A stretch of 64,000 bases of DNA from CAJQPP01 sp963793465 (GTDB taxonomy: Bacteria > Planctomycetota > Planctomycetia > Pirellulales > Pirellulaceae): positions 1 through 64,000 of the forward strand of contig CAWCAJ010000007.1 in NCBI GenBank assembly GCA_963793465.1, read 5' to 3'. The first letter of the stretch is position 1. Every line of letters begins with the position of its first letter. The notes beneath the pieces are model-generated. The model saw only the letters and a program-made list of their open reading frames with translations. It was not told the DNA's origin and did no database searches. Position numbers and translations under genes: made by a program. Positions 17,499 to 25,806 of this stretch are shown in pieces.

Positions 17499-17756
17499 TC
17501 AGGTGGCTTTCTTGATCAGGCTGACCAGGAATAACAAAATCACGGCACCGATCGTTCCCCCGGCGATTTCGTTGATAAACTCAGCTCCCCGAAGAGGTTG
17601 AAATTTCCGAACAGGAATCCGAACAGCAGCGCCCCCAGAATTCCCACCACGATGTTGCCCTACCAGCCCGAAACCGCGACCTTTCACGATTTGTCCTGAA
17701 AGGAATCCGGCAATCGCCCCGATCAATAGAGCAACTAATAATGCACCAATATTCAT
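17499..17756 (-). CDS. GlsB/YeaQ/YmgE-family membrane protein, internally frameshifted
   Basis: The frame gives 85 residues. The first 38 (opening with MNIGALLVALLIGAIAGFLS and ending in GLVG) and the last 30 (AEFINEIAGGTIGAV to LIKKAT) match this small stress-associated membrane protein family. The residues between them (about 39-62, QHRGGNSGG...) are polar and unlike it. Removing one G from GGG (complement of 17658-17660) and adding one G to GGGG (complement of 17587-17590) restores GNIVVGILGALLFGFLFG...NLFGGAEF, the expected second membrane helix, without changing the length. So two compensating one-base errors or mutations are present. The start ATG at 17756 follows GAGGTG. It is the last gene of a minus-strand group and is followed by a terminator. 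Confidence 0.8.
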   Translation of the reverse strand: MNIGALLVALLIGAIAGFLSGQIVKGRGFGLVGQHRGGNSGGAAVRIPVRKFQPLRGAEFINEIAGGTIGAVILLFLVSLIKKAT

Positions 17757-17818
17757 ATTAAACACCTCAAGGTCTGGGAAGGGAAAGTTGGCTCGGTGAC
17801 CGTAGTCGCCGCTCAAAC

Positions 17819-18481
17819 TCAAACGGAAAAAATCTCGGGAGCGCCGTATTGCTGGTTGATCTGGTTGCAGACGCTGGGGTCCAAACGAAGGCCCTTGGCC
17901 AGATCCTGCAAGTAATTAGCCTCCCCACGAGTGTCCAAATCCATGCCGATCAAGGACATGCTGTAAACCTGCTGCTCCATTCCCAGAGGGATCGTGCGAA
18001 TGAAGCCTTCCAGGTCCAGAGGCCCTTCAAACTCTCCGCGCAGGAACTCCTGAGCTTCCCGTGACTGACTGCCCAGTCGTTCCAGAATGGCTTGTTGTTC
18101 CTGCCGGTCCAGTTTGCCGTCGGCCTTGGCGGCGTTCACCATGGCGCGGATCAGGACCAGGGCCTTGTCATTGTCCGTTGCGGCCTCTTTCTTGGGTTGG
18201 GTGGGTTGTCCCGACGAGCGGGGAAATTCAAAGGGGTTGCGACCCGCCGGTGCCGCTTCCCGTTGCGGAGGAGCGGAGCGACGTTGCGTGGTGCGTTTGT
18301 TGGCCACACCCAATAAATCTTCCAGTTCCTGGGCCTCGCGATGAATCTCCGAAGGATGACGGGTCGTCGTCTGGGTGGGGGCGGAACGGCGTTGGAAAAT
18401 ATCCTGCAGCACATTGCCACCACGACTGGATTGACTCGTCTTTTGCCCGAGCAGTTCGCCCAAAATATCAATAGCGTCCAT
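17819..18481 (-). CDS. TerB-like / DUF533 protein
   Basis: The 220-residue product has a variable Gln/Arg/Pro-rich N-terminal half (about residues 1-100) and a C-terminal helical domain typical of DUF533/YebE and related to TerB. The segment LVLIRAMVNAAKADGKLDRQEQQAILERL carries the TerB-type DGK-D-E acidic motif, which suggests metal binding. YSMSLIGMDLDTRGEANYLQDLA completes the family pattern. The cellular role is unknown. It lies 62 bases upstream of the GlsB/YeaQ gene and 43 bases downstream of the metallopeptidase gene, all on the minus strand. Co-occurrence with a GlsB-type membrane protein suggests an envelope-stress group. Confidence 0.85.
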   Translation of the reverse strand: MDAIDILGELLGQKTSQSSRGGNVLQDIFQRRSAPTQTTTRHPSEIHREAQELEDLLGVANKRTTQRRSAPPQREAAPAGRNPFEFPRSSGQPTQPKKEAATDNDKALVLIRAMVNAAKADGKLDRQEQQAILERLGSQSREAQEFLRGEFEGPLDLEGFIRTIPLGMEQQVYSMSLIGMDLDTRGEANYLQDLAKGLRLDPSVCNQINQQYGAPEIFSV

Positions 18482-18524
18482 AGGTCTGGTCTTTCATGAT
18501 CAAAAAAATAAATGCGAATTCGGC

Positions 18525-19397
18525 TTACAGCCGATTGTAATCAATTTGGAATAGTTGTTGGCAACCTTCCAGCTCTCCGGTTCGCAATCCCTCCTTGAAC
18601 CAACGTACCCGTTGTTCCGAAGTGCCATGCGTAAAGCGTTGGGGAACGACAAACCCCTGTTGCATGCGTTGCAATGTGTCATCGCCGATCCGGTTGGCCG
18701 CATTCATGGCTTCCGCGATATCTCCTTCTTCCAGGATCCCGTAATCTTTCTGGGCGTGATGGGCCCAGACGCCTGCCAGATAGTCCGCTTGCAATTCCAG
18801 GCGGACTGACTCCTGGTTGGCCAAACGGGGATTGCCACTGCGTCGGGCGCGATTCGCGCGTTCCATCAGTCCCAGGGAATTCTGTACGTGGTGGGCAACT
18901 TCGTGAGCGATCACGTAAGCCTGGGCGAAGTCCCCGGGAGCCTGATGGCGTTGCTTCAGTTCTTCGAAGAACACCGGGTCGATATAGACATTCAGGTCAG
19001 CCGGGCAGTAGAAGGGACCCATGGCCGAGTTAGCACGCCCGCAGGCGGTATCGATCATTCCGGAGAAAATTCTCAGCGTGGGTGCCCGATAGGCGGGCGA
19101 ACCCTGGATTTGATCCCGGAACAGCTTGTTCCAGACATTTTCGGTATCCTTCAATACGACACCAATAAATTCGCTGGCCTCGTCATCGATGGGCGGCGCA
19201 GAGCCCGGCCCCTGTTGCGTCTGCGCACCGGCCTGATCGACGGCTTCCAGTAAAGGTCTGGGGTCGGCACCGATGATCATGGCGATAATGGCAATCACCA
19301 GAATCAGACATCCTCCACCACCGGCCAGTTTGACCCCGGTGGAGACTCCTCGTAAATCTTCGACGTTATCGCTTTGCTCGCGACCTTTCCACCGCAT
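18525..19397 (-). CDS. ypfJ: YpfJ-family neutral zinc metallopeptidase
   Basis: The 290-residue protein has a cytoplasmic N-terminus containing the family opening (MRWKGREQSDNVEDLRG), one membrane helix at about residues 30-43, and a peptidase domain with HEVAHH (165-170). The ACGRANSAMGPFYCPAD segment and FVVPQRFTHGTSEQRVRWFKEGL near the end are hallmarks of the YpfJ/KPN_02809 group. It is probably an inner-membrane protein with the catalytic domain outside; substrates are unknown. The length is close to that of the E. coli homologue. It lies 119 bases after the RNase E/G gene and 43 bases before the DUF533 gene. Confidence 0.92.
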   Translation of the reverse strand: MRWKGREQSDNVEDLRGVSTGVKLAGGGGCLILVIAIIAMIIGADPRPLLEAVDQAGAQTQQGPGSAPPIDDEASEFIGVVLKDTENVWNKLFRDQIQGSPAYRAPTLRIFSGMIDTACGRANSAMGPFYCPADLNVYIDPVFFEELKQRHQAPGDFAQAYVIAHEVAHHVQNSLGLMERANRARRSGNPRLANQESVRLELQADYLAGVWAHHAQKDYGILEEGDIAEAMNAANRIGDDTLQRMQQGFVVPQRFTHGTSEQRVRWFKEGLRTGELEGCQQLFQIDYNRL

Positions 19398-19516
19398 AAT
19401 CTTCTGGCCCCCAGGGAATTGGCTATGAATTCCGTGATTATGGGGATGACAGTGACGGTGGGCAACTGCTGAAGTCGGAAATCCGCGAAATATCGATTGC
19501 CGACCAGCGGACGCGG

Positions 19517-21100
19517 TTAAACCGGCAAATTAATGCGGTTTCCGCTTTGGTCGATGCAATCCAGTTCCAGATGTTCGGGATAGACATTTTCGCTACCCGA
19601 GATCTTGATTTCCAGGCTCCCCTCCGATTCCAGGCCCGCCAACTCCTTGCGTTTCTGATTATTCAGGAAGGTCGCCACATCTTCGTTCACCCGCACCTTG
19701 ACTTCGGCGATTTTGGGTTGCTGCGAGGCCAGCATGATCACGCGGATGACTTCCAGGGCCATGCTCTCGGCGGTTTTCACGACACCGCGGCCGCCACAGC
19801 CGGGGCAATCGCTGTACAGGCTGCGTTTGATCCCGGGTTTGATCCGCTGCCGCGTCATTTCGACCAGACCAAAGGGGCTGGTACGAAGAATCTTGGTTCT
19901 GGCCCGGTCCCGTTTCATGGCGTCACGTAACGCTCGTTCGACCCCTCGACGGTGTTTCTCCCGACGCATGTCGATAAAGTCGTTGACAATCACGCCGCCC
20001 AGATCCCGCAACCGCAGTTGTCGGGAGATTTCGCGGGCAGCCGCCACATTCAATCGATAAGCGGTCTCATCAGCGGATTCGTCCGTGCGGAAACTGCCGC
20101 TGTTGACGTCGATGGCCACCAGGGCTTCGGTTTGATCGATGACGATGGAGCCACCTTGCGGCAGGGGAACTTCCCGGCGATGAATCTGGGCGATTTCCTG
20201 TTCCAGCTTGTACTTGTGAAACAGCGGGTCCTTACCCTTGTAATGTTGCAGACAGCTTGCCTGACGAGGCATTACAATCTTCAGGAACTCGCGGGCCCGT
20301 TCGTAAGCGTCTTCCCGGTCGATGAGAATGGAATCGATATCAGTGGAGACAATATCACGGATGGTGCGAATGATCAGGTCGCTTTCCTCGTAGATATCGA
20401 CGGGGGCTTCCTGAGTTTCCACTCGCCGGGCGATGACTTTCCAGAGTCTCAGCAGGTAAGCCAGGTCGCGTGACAATTCCGCCTGGGAACGTCCCTGCCC
20501 GGCCGTACGGACGATGAATCCCAGACCCTTGGGGGGGTTCATTTCGTAGAGGATTTCCTTGAGGCGATGACGCTCGTCCTCGTCTTCGATTTTTCGCGAG
20601 ACGCCCACGCGACCCAGGGCAGGCATCAACACCAGGTACCGTCCAGGGATGCTGATATAAGTGGAAAGCGTGGGGCCCTTATTGCCAATCCCTTCCTTGA
20701 TGACCTGAACCAGGACTTCATCACCGCGTTGGAAAAGTTCCTGGATGGGAGGCTTGATACGCGGTCGACCATTACCGCGATGTCGGCGTTGGAAGCGGGG
20801 GTTGTCCCGTTCCTCTTCGCGTTCCTTACGACGTAGTTCTTCCGGATCGTAACCGCCCTGTCGATAGTAACTGGGTTCCACGTCGCTGATGTGCAGGAAT
20901 CCGTTGCGGCCCACTCCAAAGTCCACAAAAGCGGCCTGGATGCTGGGTTCCAGATTGACAACCTTGCCTTTATAGATGTTGCCTACGTAGTTATCCTGGC
21001 TGGCTCGTTCAACATAAAGTTCCTCGAGGCGGCCGTCCTCGACGATCGCAATGCGACACTCTTCGCTTTGCGATGCGTTGATCAACATTTCTTTCTTCAT
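19517..21100 (-). CDS. rng: Ribonuclease E/G family endoribonuclease
   Basis: The 527-residue protein corresponds to RNase G or the catalytic part of RNase E. The N-terminal S1 domain (VGNIYKGKVVNLEPSIQAAFVDFG) is interrupted by a charged insertion of about 40 residues (PEELRRKEREEERDNPRFQR and following). The DNase I-like domain has the metal-binding aspartates in LVAIDVNSGSF and VNDFIDM, and the zinc link is CPGCGGRG. It cleaves single-stranded RNA in mRNA decay and rRNA maturation in the cytoplasm. No RNase E-type scaffold tail is present. The start is ATG (MKKEMLINASQSEE). A spacer of over 400 bases precedes it. Confidence 0.95.
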   Translation of the reverse strand: MKKEMLINASQSEECRIAIVEDGRLEELYVERASQDNYVGNIYKGKVVNLEPSIQAAFVDFGVGRNGFLHISDVEPSYYRQGGYDPEELRRKEREEERDNPRFQRRHRGNGRPRIKPPIQELFQRGDEVLVQVIKEGIGNKGPTLSTYISIPGRYLVLMPALGRVGVSRKIEDEDERHRLKEILYEMNPPKGLGFIVRTAGQGRSQAELSRDLAYLLRLWKVIARRVETQEAPVDIYEESDLIIRTIRDIVSTDIDSILIDREDAYERAREFLKIVMPRQASCLQHYKGKDPLFHKYKLEQEIAQIHRREVPLPQGGSIVIDQTEALVAIDVNSGSFRTDESADETAYRLNVAAAREISRQLRLRDLGGVIVNDFIDMRREKHRRGVERALRDAMKRDRARTKILRTSPFGLVEMTRQRIKPGIKRSLYSDCPGCGGRGVVKTAESMALEVIRVIMLASQQPKIAEVKVRVNEDVATFLNNQKRKELAGLESEGSLEIKISGSENVYPEHLELDCIDQSGNRINLPV

Positions 21101-21523
21101 GGTTTTCTTTTCTTGATTTGGGTTCGGCTCCGAGCGACTGATCCGAGTGCCGCGGTGCCGCCTGCATGGCTGACCTTCCCGTCAATGGAAAGGGAAAATC
21201 CGCCAGCAATCCATCGTCAGGAATTGCGTCCAATTTGCGGACTTCGAGCAGGCTGGGGGAGGACTCGATCGGTTGAGAGCCCGTTACCGAACAGATAATT
21301 TTGTGAGGTATGCTGCAACCGTCGTTCCCCGGACCAGACCACCGCAAGTCCCAAACGAAACCGGAGCCCAGAGGCTCACTGGTGCTTCGATGGGTGGGGC
21401 AGGTCTTCATCTCGTCAGGGATCCCGTTGTGGTTGAGGGCGAGTCGGGCGTCGTTGTCTGCCGGCGGCCCGCCATTACCTGTATCCTAAAAACAAACATC
21501 TTCCTACGGATCACCCCGAACCA
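21101..21523. other. Intergenic region upstream of the RNase E/G gene
   Basis: This 423-base stretch lies between the HPr stop and the RNase E/G start, both on the minus strand. It presumably holds the RNase promoter and leader. RNase E genes elsewhere use a long structured leader for autoregulation, but I cannot see a comparable three-hairpin structure by eye. A purine-rich AAGAAAAG precedes the start codon. No coding frame here looks real. Confidence 0.4.
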
Positions 21524-21829
21524 TCAGACCGGGTCGGCTTGATCGGGTGACTCGTTACCTTCTGGAAATCCGGTCTCCATTAACCGGGAAAGCGTATTGA
21601 CCGCCTCGGCCGCGTCAGGACCTGTTGCATTCAGCTCCAAACGTGTCCCCTTGGCAGCCCCCAATGTCAGAATCGACAGCACGCTCTTGCCGTCGATCCG
21701 CAAATCATCCTTGACGACTTCGATCTGGCTTTCAAACCTGGCCGCGGTCTCGGCAAACAGATAGGCCGGGCGCATATGCAGGCCCTGTTCATTGGCGACC
21801 GTTACGGATCGGGACTCGAAAGCAGGCAT
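21524..21829 (-). CDS. ptsH: HPr-like phosphocarrier protein
   Basis: The 101-residue protein matches HPr. The active-site histidine is His18 in the context NEQGLHMRPAYLF, and the regulatory serine position is Ser49 in DGKSVLSILTLGA. The length is slightly above the usual 85-90 because of an acidic C-terminal tail (FPEGNESPDQADPV). It passes phosphate between enzyme I and EIIA proteins. The start is the ATG at 21829; a TTG four codons upstream is also possible. It lies 72 bases after the EIIA gene in an hpf-EIIA-HPr group. No sugar permease gene or enzyme I gene is in the window, which suggests a regulatory role. Confidence 0.92.
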   Translation of the reverse strand: MPAFESRSVTVANEQGLHMRPAYLFAETAARFESQIEVVKDDLRIDGKSVLSILTLGAAKGTRLELNATGPDAAEAVNTLSRLMETGFPEGNESPDQADPV

Positions 21830-21901
21830 GGATCTCGTCAAGCCCAGCCCAATTCCTGCTTGCCAGGAAACGGATAGGCGATGCGGGGGCGGTGGGTGAT
21901 C

Positions 21902-22378
21902 TCAGGAAACGAACTGATTGTTGTCCGCTTCTTCCAGCAACGTCTGAATATCCTGCTTGGTTTTTGACTGTTTCAAAAACTTGCAGAACATGTCATCACG
22001 CAATTGGCGAGAAATGTTCTCCAACGCACGCAAGTGGTCCCCCGGTCGATCCGGTGGAGATACCAACAGAAAAAAGAGTTGCACCGGTTCCCCGTCAAGA
22101 CTCTGGAACTCGACACCTTCCTGGCTGACACCCACGGTGCCCACCAACTTGTCAACGCAGGGGTGCTTGGTGTGCGGAACGGCAATGCCACGTCCGATAC
22201 CGGTGCTGCCAAGCTCTTCGCGTTTCATGATGGCGGATACGATCCCTTCGGCGTCGTCAGCGTTCAGCTGGCCGGCGTTCACCAGGTTTCCCACCAATTC
22301 ACGAATCGCACCTTCCTTGTCGACCGACGCCATTTCCGACTTGATGGCATCCGTCGATACAAAATCGCAAAACTTCAT
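21902..22378 (-). CDS. ptsN: PTS EIIA (PtsN/fructose-type) domain protein
   Basis: The 158-residue single-domain protein is an EIIA of the PtsN/EIIA-Fru type. The phosphorylatable histidine is His69 in GIGRGIAVPHTKH, and the second conserved region is FFLLVSPPDRPGDHLRALENISRQL. It is the phosphate acceptor from HPr. Standing alone without an EIIB/EIIC transporter, it is more likely regulatory, like EIIA-Ntr. It lies 89 bases after hpf and 72 before the HPr gene, matching the hpf-ptsN-(HPr) order seen around rpoN in proteobacteria. No rpoN is present here. Confidence 0.92.
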   Translation of the reverse strand: MKFCDFVSTDAIKSEMASVDKEGAIRELVGNLVNAGQLNADDAEGIVSAIMKREELGSTGIGRGIAVPHTKHPCVDKLVGTVGVSQEGVEFQSLDGEPVQLFFLLVSPPDRPGDHLRALENISRQLRDDMFCKFLKQSKTKQDIQTLLEEADNNQFVS

Positions 22379-22467
22379 TCGTATGTCCTCTCTTGAAATA
22401 TAGATCAGGGGGGGCTTGTCTGTCCCTTAAACCAATAATCGCGAATCCCGTGACTGCAAATTCAAGA

Positions 22468-22803
22468 TCACTGTTCCGGCAGATTCTCAGTCCGCTGTGG
22501 TCGGCCACCCCGATGATCAGTTAGTTTTTCCTTGTGTTTTCTGAGTTGCCGTTCCAGCTTGTGAACGACACTGTCCAATGCCGCAACCACGTTGCTGGCA
22601 GTATCTGAGGCGAAGAAATCTGCGGTCTCTTCCGCAGTGACCTTTAATTCCACCTTGGGGTTGTCGCTGTCTGCCAGGTCCACCAGCACCACAACGCCTG
22701 TCGTACGATCAAAAAAACGGGGTAACTTTTCTACTTTCTTGCGAATGGTTTCCTGAACGGATTCAGTCAATTGGCCATGTTTGGCCGAAATCGATATTCT
22801 CAA
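22468..22803 (-). CDS. hpf: Ribosome hibernation promoting factor (short form)
   Basis: The 111-residue protein matches short HPF/YfiA: it opens with RISISAKHGQLTESVQETIRKKVEKL, then a beta strand with VVVLVDLAD and the basic helix VAALDSVVHKLERQLRKHKEKL. It binds the 30S subunit and promotes ribosome inactivation in poor growth conditions. The C-terminal domain of long HPF is absent. The start codon is TTG (22801-22803) with GGGAAAG a few bases upstream; no ATG or GTG fits the conserved N-terminus. It is the first gene of the hpf-EIIA-HPr group, which points to a nutrient-stress theme. Confidence 0.92.
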   Translation of the reverse strand: MRISISAKHGQLTESVQETIRKKVEKLPRFFDRTTGVVVLVDLADSDNPKVELKVTAEETADFFASDTASNVVAALDSVVHKLERQLRKHKEKLTDHRGGRPQRTENLPEQ

Positions 22804-23401
22804 AGCACTTTCCCGTCTGACAGGCTACCAGGTTGAACAGATGGCGAAGAATCCACGTGATTGCTTCTGGCCACGGAATGATGGATCGACGATCCCCCTT
22901 AACCGGTCTCAGCGTATTCTACCGTCAGGCCAAAAAAGCAACAAATCCTTTTATCCCGACGTTTCTACAGAATATCGGTTTCCCCAGCTTTTTGTGGTCC
23001 GATTTCTGCCCCCTCAACCCAACAGCCCACCGCCGTAAGACGCGGCAGATTCCCCGACCGGCTGTTTCTGCTTCGGCTAAGGGGATCGATGGAAGCGGAA
23101 ATCCCCTTTGCTGCCCAAATTGCACGCATTGCCGCTCCGCAGGTTCGATTGCCGACCCCCGCTTCCGCCAACGCCGCGTCGATCCAGCGTCGGCAAGCCA
23201 TCTCCACTGGACAGTTTCCCGCACCAGTCGGGCCGCTGGAATTTTCCTCTCCCCGCAGGTCTGGGGACCGGTCCAACAGAAAACCTTCAACGAAGCCGCA
23301 ATGAGTTATCTGGGGAGGGTTTTTTCTGGTAGGGGAAGTTCCTGGCATTCGTCCGGGGAAGCAGCCCCTGTCGTGTTCACCCTTTCCAGCTGCCCATCCG
23401 G
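22804..23401. other. Intergenic region between hpf and the large membrane protein gene
   Basis: About 600 bases separate two minus-strand genes. The part next to 22804 should contain the hpf promoter. Several frames are open on both strands, but none has a ribosome site or protein-like composition. The left 400 bases show no repeats or hairpin I can name. A 15-bp repeat at the right end overlaps the neighbouring stop codon. Confidence 0.45.
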
Positions 23402-23419
23402 TCACAGCTGCCCATCCGG
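23387..23419. repeat. 15-bp direct repeat across a stop codon
   Basis: CAGCTGCCCATCCGG occurs at 23387-23401 and 23405-23419, separated by TCA, which is the complement of the TGA stop of the minus-strand gene. The coding end and the first bases of the spacer are thus copies of each other, with an 18-base period. Confidence 0.92.
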
Positions 23420-25678
23420 GGCCCCATTGCTGTCCCGGGGGTCGGAGAGGGGTGGCTCTCCTGTATCGGTGGTCGCCGGCGTTACGAATTCGGGCAACGG
23501 CAGGCGGGGGGCTTCCAGGTATCGCAGTTCCTGTTTCTTCAGGACCTTTTCCCATTGGTTGCTGATGGTCCGCCGCCGCGCTTTGAGGTCGCCCTGGGGT
23601 ACATAGCCATAGGCCAATCCGCCTGTGATGTTCCGGATGCACTCGATCGCCAGGACCCGTACATACAGGGAGCGATGATCCAGGTACTCCACCAACTGGC
23701 GATCGGCCCCCGTTTCCAGTTGCTCAGCCGAGTAACCCAACAGGAGTTGGAACAGAATGTTCTGTTCTTCCTCACCCAGATAGGAGAGACTTTCGTAAAG
23801 GGCCTCTGCATACGCCGGATCATTGACCATCGACGCTTGCACCGATTCAATGAGCGACCGCCAATTGTTGCGGTTTTTTTCATCGTTCAGGAAATCAACC
23901 AGGTAGGTGTAATTACCTAGCGAGGCCAACCAAGCCAATGCCGCCAAGCGACGTTCTTGCCGCAGATCCCCTTTCAGTTTCACCAGGAAATCTGCTACGG
24001 GCTGATTGGCTTCCAGAACGGCGGGCATCTCCTGAAAGTTCTTTTCCAAAGTCTCTCGAATTCGCACCGTGTAGTCTCGCGGTTGCGGAACGGGCAAAGC
24101 GACCACTCCGGTTACGGGTTCCCGCACAAGTTCGGGTTGTTCCGATCGGCTGCTGACCAGGGCGGTGGATTCGGGTAACATCCAAACCGAGTCGGCTTCG
24201 CTGACGGTTGCCCGGCCTGTGTGGGTAACCCAAAAGTCGATCGAGGCAGGTTGAATCTGGCGGGGGTCGCTGCCCGGTGCCAGGTACTGGGAAAAGCGGA
24301 CGCTGACCTGGGCCTGCACCACCGGCAAAGTCAAACGGTAGCGCAGGTTCTGGCGGGTCAACAGCAGATCCACATCGTCGACTTGACTCACTACCTCGAA
24401 GAAACCGTACTGCACATTCAAACCATCGGCCCCCGAGGCCAGATCCCGCTGGCTGACGGTGAATCGGGCGGGACCCGTGATACGCACCTGCAGCTTGTCG
24501 GAGAAGTTCAGTTCTGCCGACGTTCCGGGCAATACCAGGCACGGTGTGCCTTCCAGCACCGCTTCTTCCGCCGCCGCACGGATCCAGGTTAAACCCGTGG
24601 CATCGAGTTTCAGCAAAGCACTCGGGGCCTCCGAAAGGGTGGCCACTGCCAGGACTTCCCGCGGCGGCTCAAACACACGCAGCGGTGGGATCTGCGGGCG
24701 CGGGGGTAATGATTCGTCCGCCCAATCGGTGGCTACGGATGGGTCGATCCGATCGCCGGCGATGGGAAGGACACCGGCAAAGTCGGGCAGTGCTGTGGAA
24801 TCCTCGCCGGCATCGGTATTCTCTGTCGCGGGCGGCTCCTTGTCCGTGACCGGCTGCGTGGCGTCTGTGAATTCTTCAGCGGTCCCTGGATCGCGGGGCG
24901 AATTGGGATCCAGCAAGGGTACCGCGGTTGAGCTGAGTTCCGTGTTTGAGGGGGTGTCCGGCGGGTTTTCCGCGACATTGCTGGTTCGCCGACCCAGTTC
25001 ATAAGACAGACCCAGCAATCCGGCCAGCAACGCCAGCAGAATTCCCAGAATCACGTACGAGCGACGTTGAGCCCGACGGGACAGATGATCCAGCGAGACC
25101 GCTTCGTCGTCCAGTTCTTCCCCTTCTTCGGAGTACCCGCCAATTGGCTGGGGATCGTCCGGTCGACCGTCCACAAAAGGAAGGTCTTTCATGGAGGATG
25201 CCAACGCCGCCACGATTTCTTCGGAGTTGGACTCGTCTCCGGTTTCCATATTCGACAGGGCCAAGGTCGATGCGGCGTTGTTCCAGATATTCTGGTCTCG
25301 TCCCATGTCATAAACCGACTGCCGCAACAGAATGGGTATCGGAACGCGGTCCTCGCTGCGCAGAGCCTCGCGAATTTCGTGACAACAGGCCACTTCCGAC
25401 AACCATTCATCACAGGACAACATGGATTGTTCGAATTCGACCGTATCCTCTTCCCCCATCGTGCAGTCCAGATAGGCTGCCACCTGGCGGAGGGGTTGCT
25501 GGTCACAATCCACCGCTGGCGGCAGGACATCCGCACTGCGCTTCAATTGGTCAATGCGGTTAATCCAGGCGTCAGCCTTCTCGCTTTGCTCGACCAGTTG
25601 TTCCAGTCGACTTCGCTCGACCGGTCGCAAATCCGTCTGATCGAGAAATCGCAGCAGGTTTCTCAGGGTCAGACGCAT
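23402..25678 (-). CDS. Large single-pass membrane protein, anti-sigma/FecR-like layout
   Basis: The 758-residue product opens with MRLTLRNLLRFLDQTDL, a start common to a planctomycete family. The cytoplasmic N-terminal part (about 1-205) includes AAYLDCTMGEEDTVEFEQSM, which resembles the helical zinc-finger of anti-sigma factors, with Cys89, Cys98 and Cys99 nearby. One membrane helix spans residues 207-227. The outer part has an acidic Pro/Thr-rich linker and a beta-rich FecR-like section (TPCLVLPGTSAELNFSDKLQVRI, VQYGFFEVVSQVDD), then a helical C-terminus. A transmembrane regulator or envelope scaffold is plausible but not proven. The start ATG 25678 is preferred over a site 19 codons upstream. 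No sigma factor gene is adjacent. Confidence 0.72.
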   Translation of the reverse strand: MRLTLRNLLRFLDQTDLRPVERSRLEQLVEQSEKADAWINRIDQLKRSADVLPPAVDCDQQPLRQVAAYLDCTMGEEDTVEFEQSMLSCDEWLSEVACCHEIREALRSEDRVPIPILLRQSVYDMGRDQNIWNNAASTLALSNMETGDESNSEEIVAALASSMKDLPFVDGRPDDPQPIGGYSEEGEELDDEAVSLDHLSRRAQRRSYVILGILLALLAGLLGLSYELGRRTSNVAENPPDTPSNTELSSTAVPLLDPNSPRDPGTAEEFTDATQPVTDKEPPATENTDAGEDSTALPDFAGVLPIAGDRIDPSVATDWADESLPPRPQIPPLRVFEPPREVLAVATLSEAPSALLKLDATGLTWIRAAAEEAVLEGTPCLVLPGTSAELNFSDKLQVRITGPARFTVSQRDLASGADGLNVQYGFFEVVSQVDDVDLLLTRQNLRYRLTLPVVQAQVSVRFSQYLAPGSDPRQIQPASIDFWVTHTGRATVSEADSVWMLPESTALVSSRSEQPELVREPVTGVVALPVPQPRDYTVRIRETLEKNFQEMPAVLEANQPVADFLVKLKGDLRQERRLAALAWLASLGNYTYLVDFLNDEKNRNNWRSLIESVQASMVNDPAYAEALYESLSYLGEEEQNILFQLLLGYSAEQLETGADRQLVEYLDHRSLYVRVLAIECIRNITGGLAYGYVPQGDLKARRRTISNQWEKVLKKQELRYLEAPRLPLPEFVTPATTDTGEPPLSDPRDSNGAPDGQL

Positions 25679-25806
25679 CAGCGGGCTCCAGCGAATCAGG
25701 TCAGCGGACGGGTTGAGTGCGAGTCGCGGGGACATGTAGCGTTTGTCGCACTCATTTTCCCGTGCAACTTGTGCGAAAAAAACGCTCCATCGAAACCAAA
25801 CGCGCT

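Noticed and set aside
22833..23606. A 257-codon plus-strand frame in the spacer downstream of the single-pass membrane protein gene
   Set aside because: It continues into the antisense of that gene and has no protein-like features.
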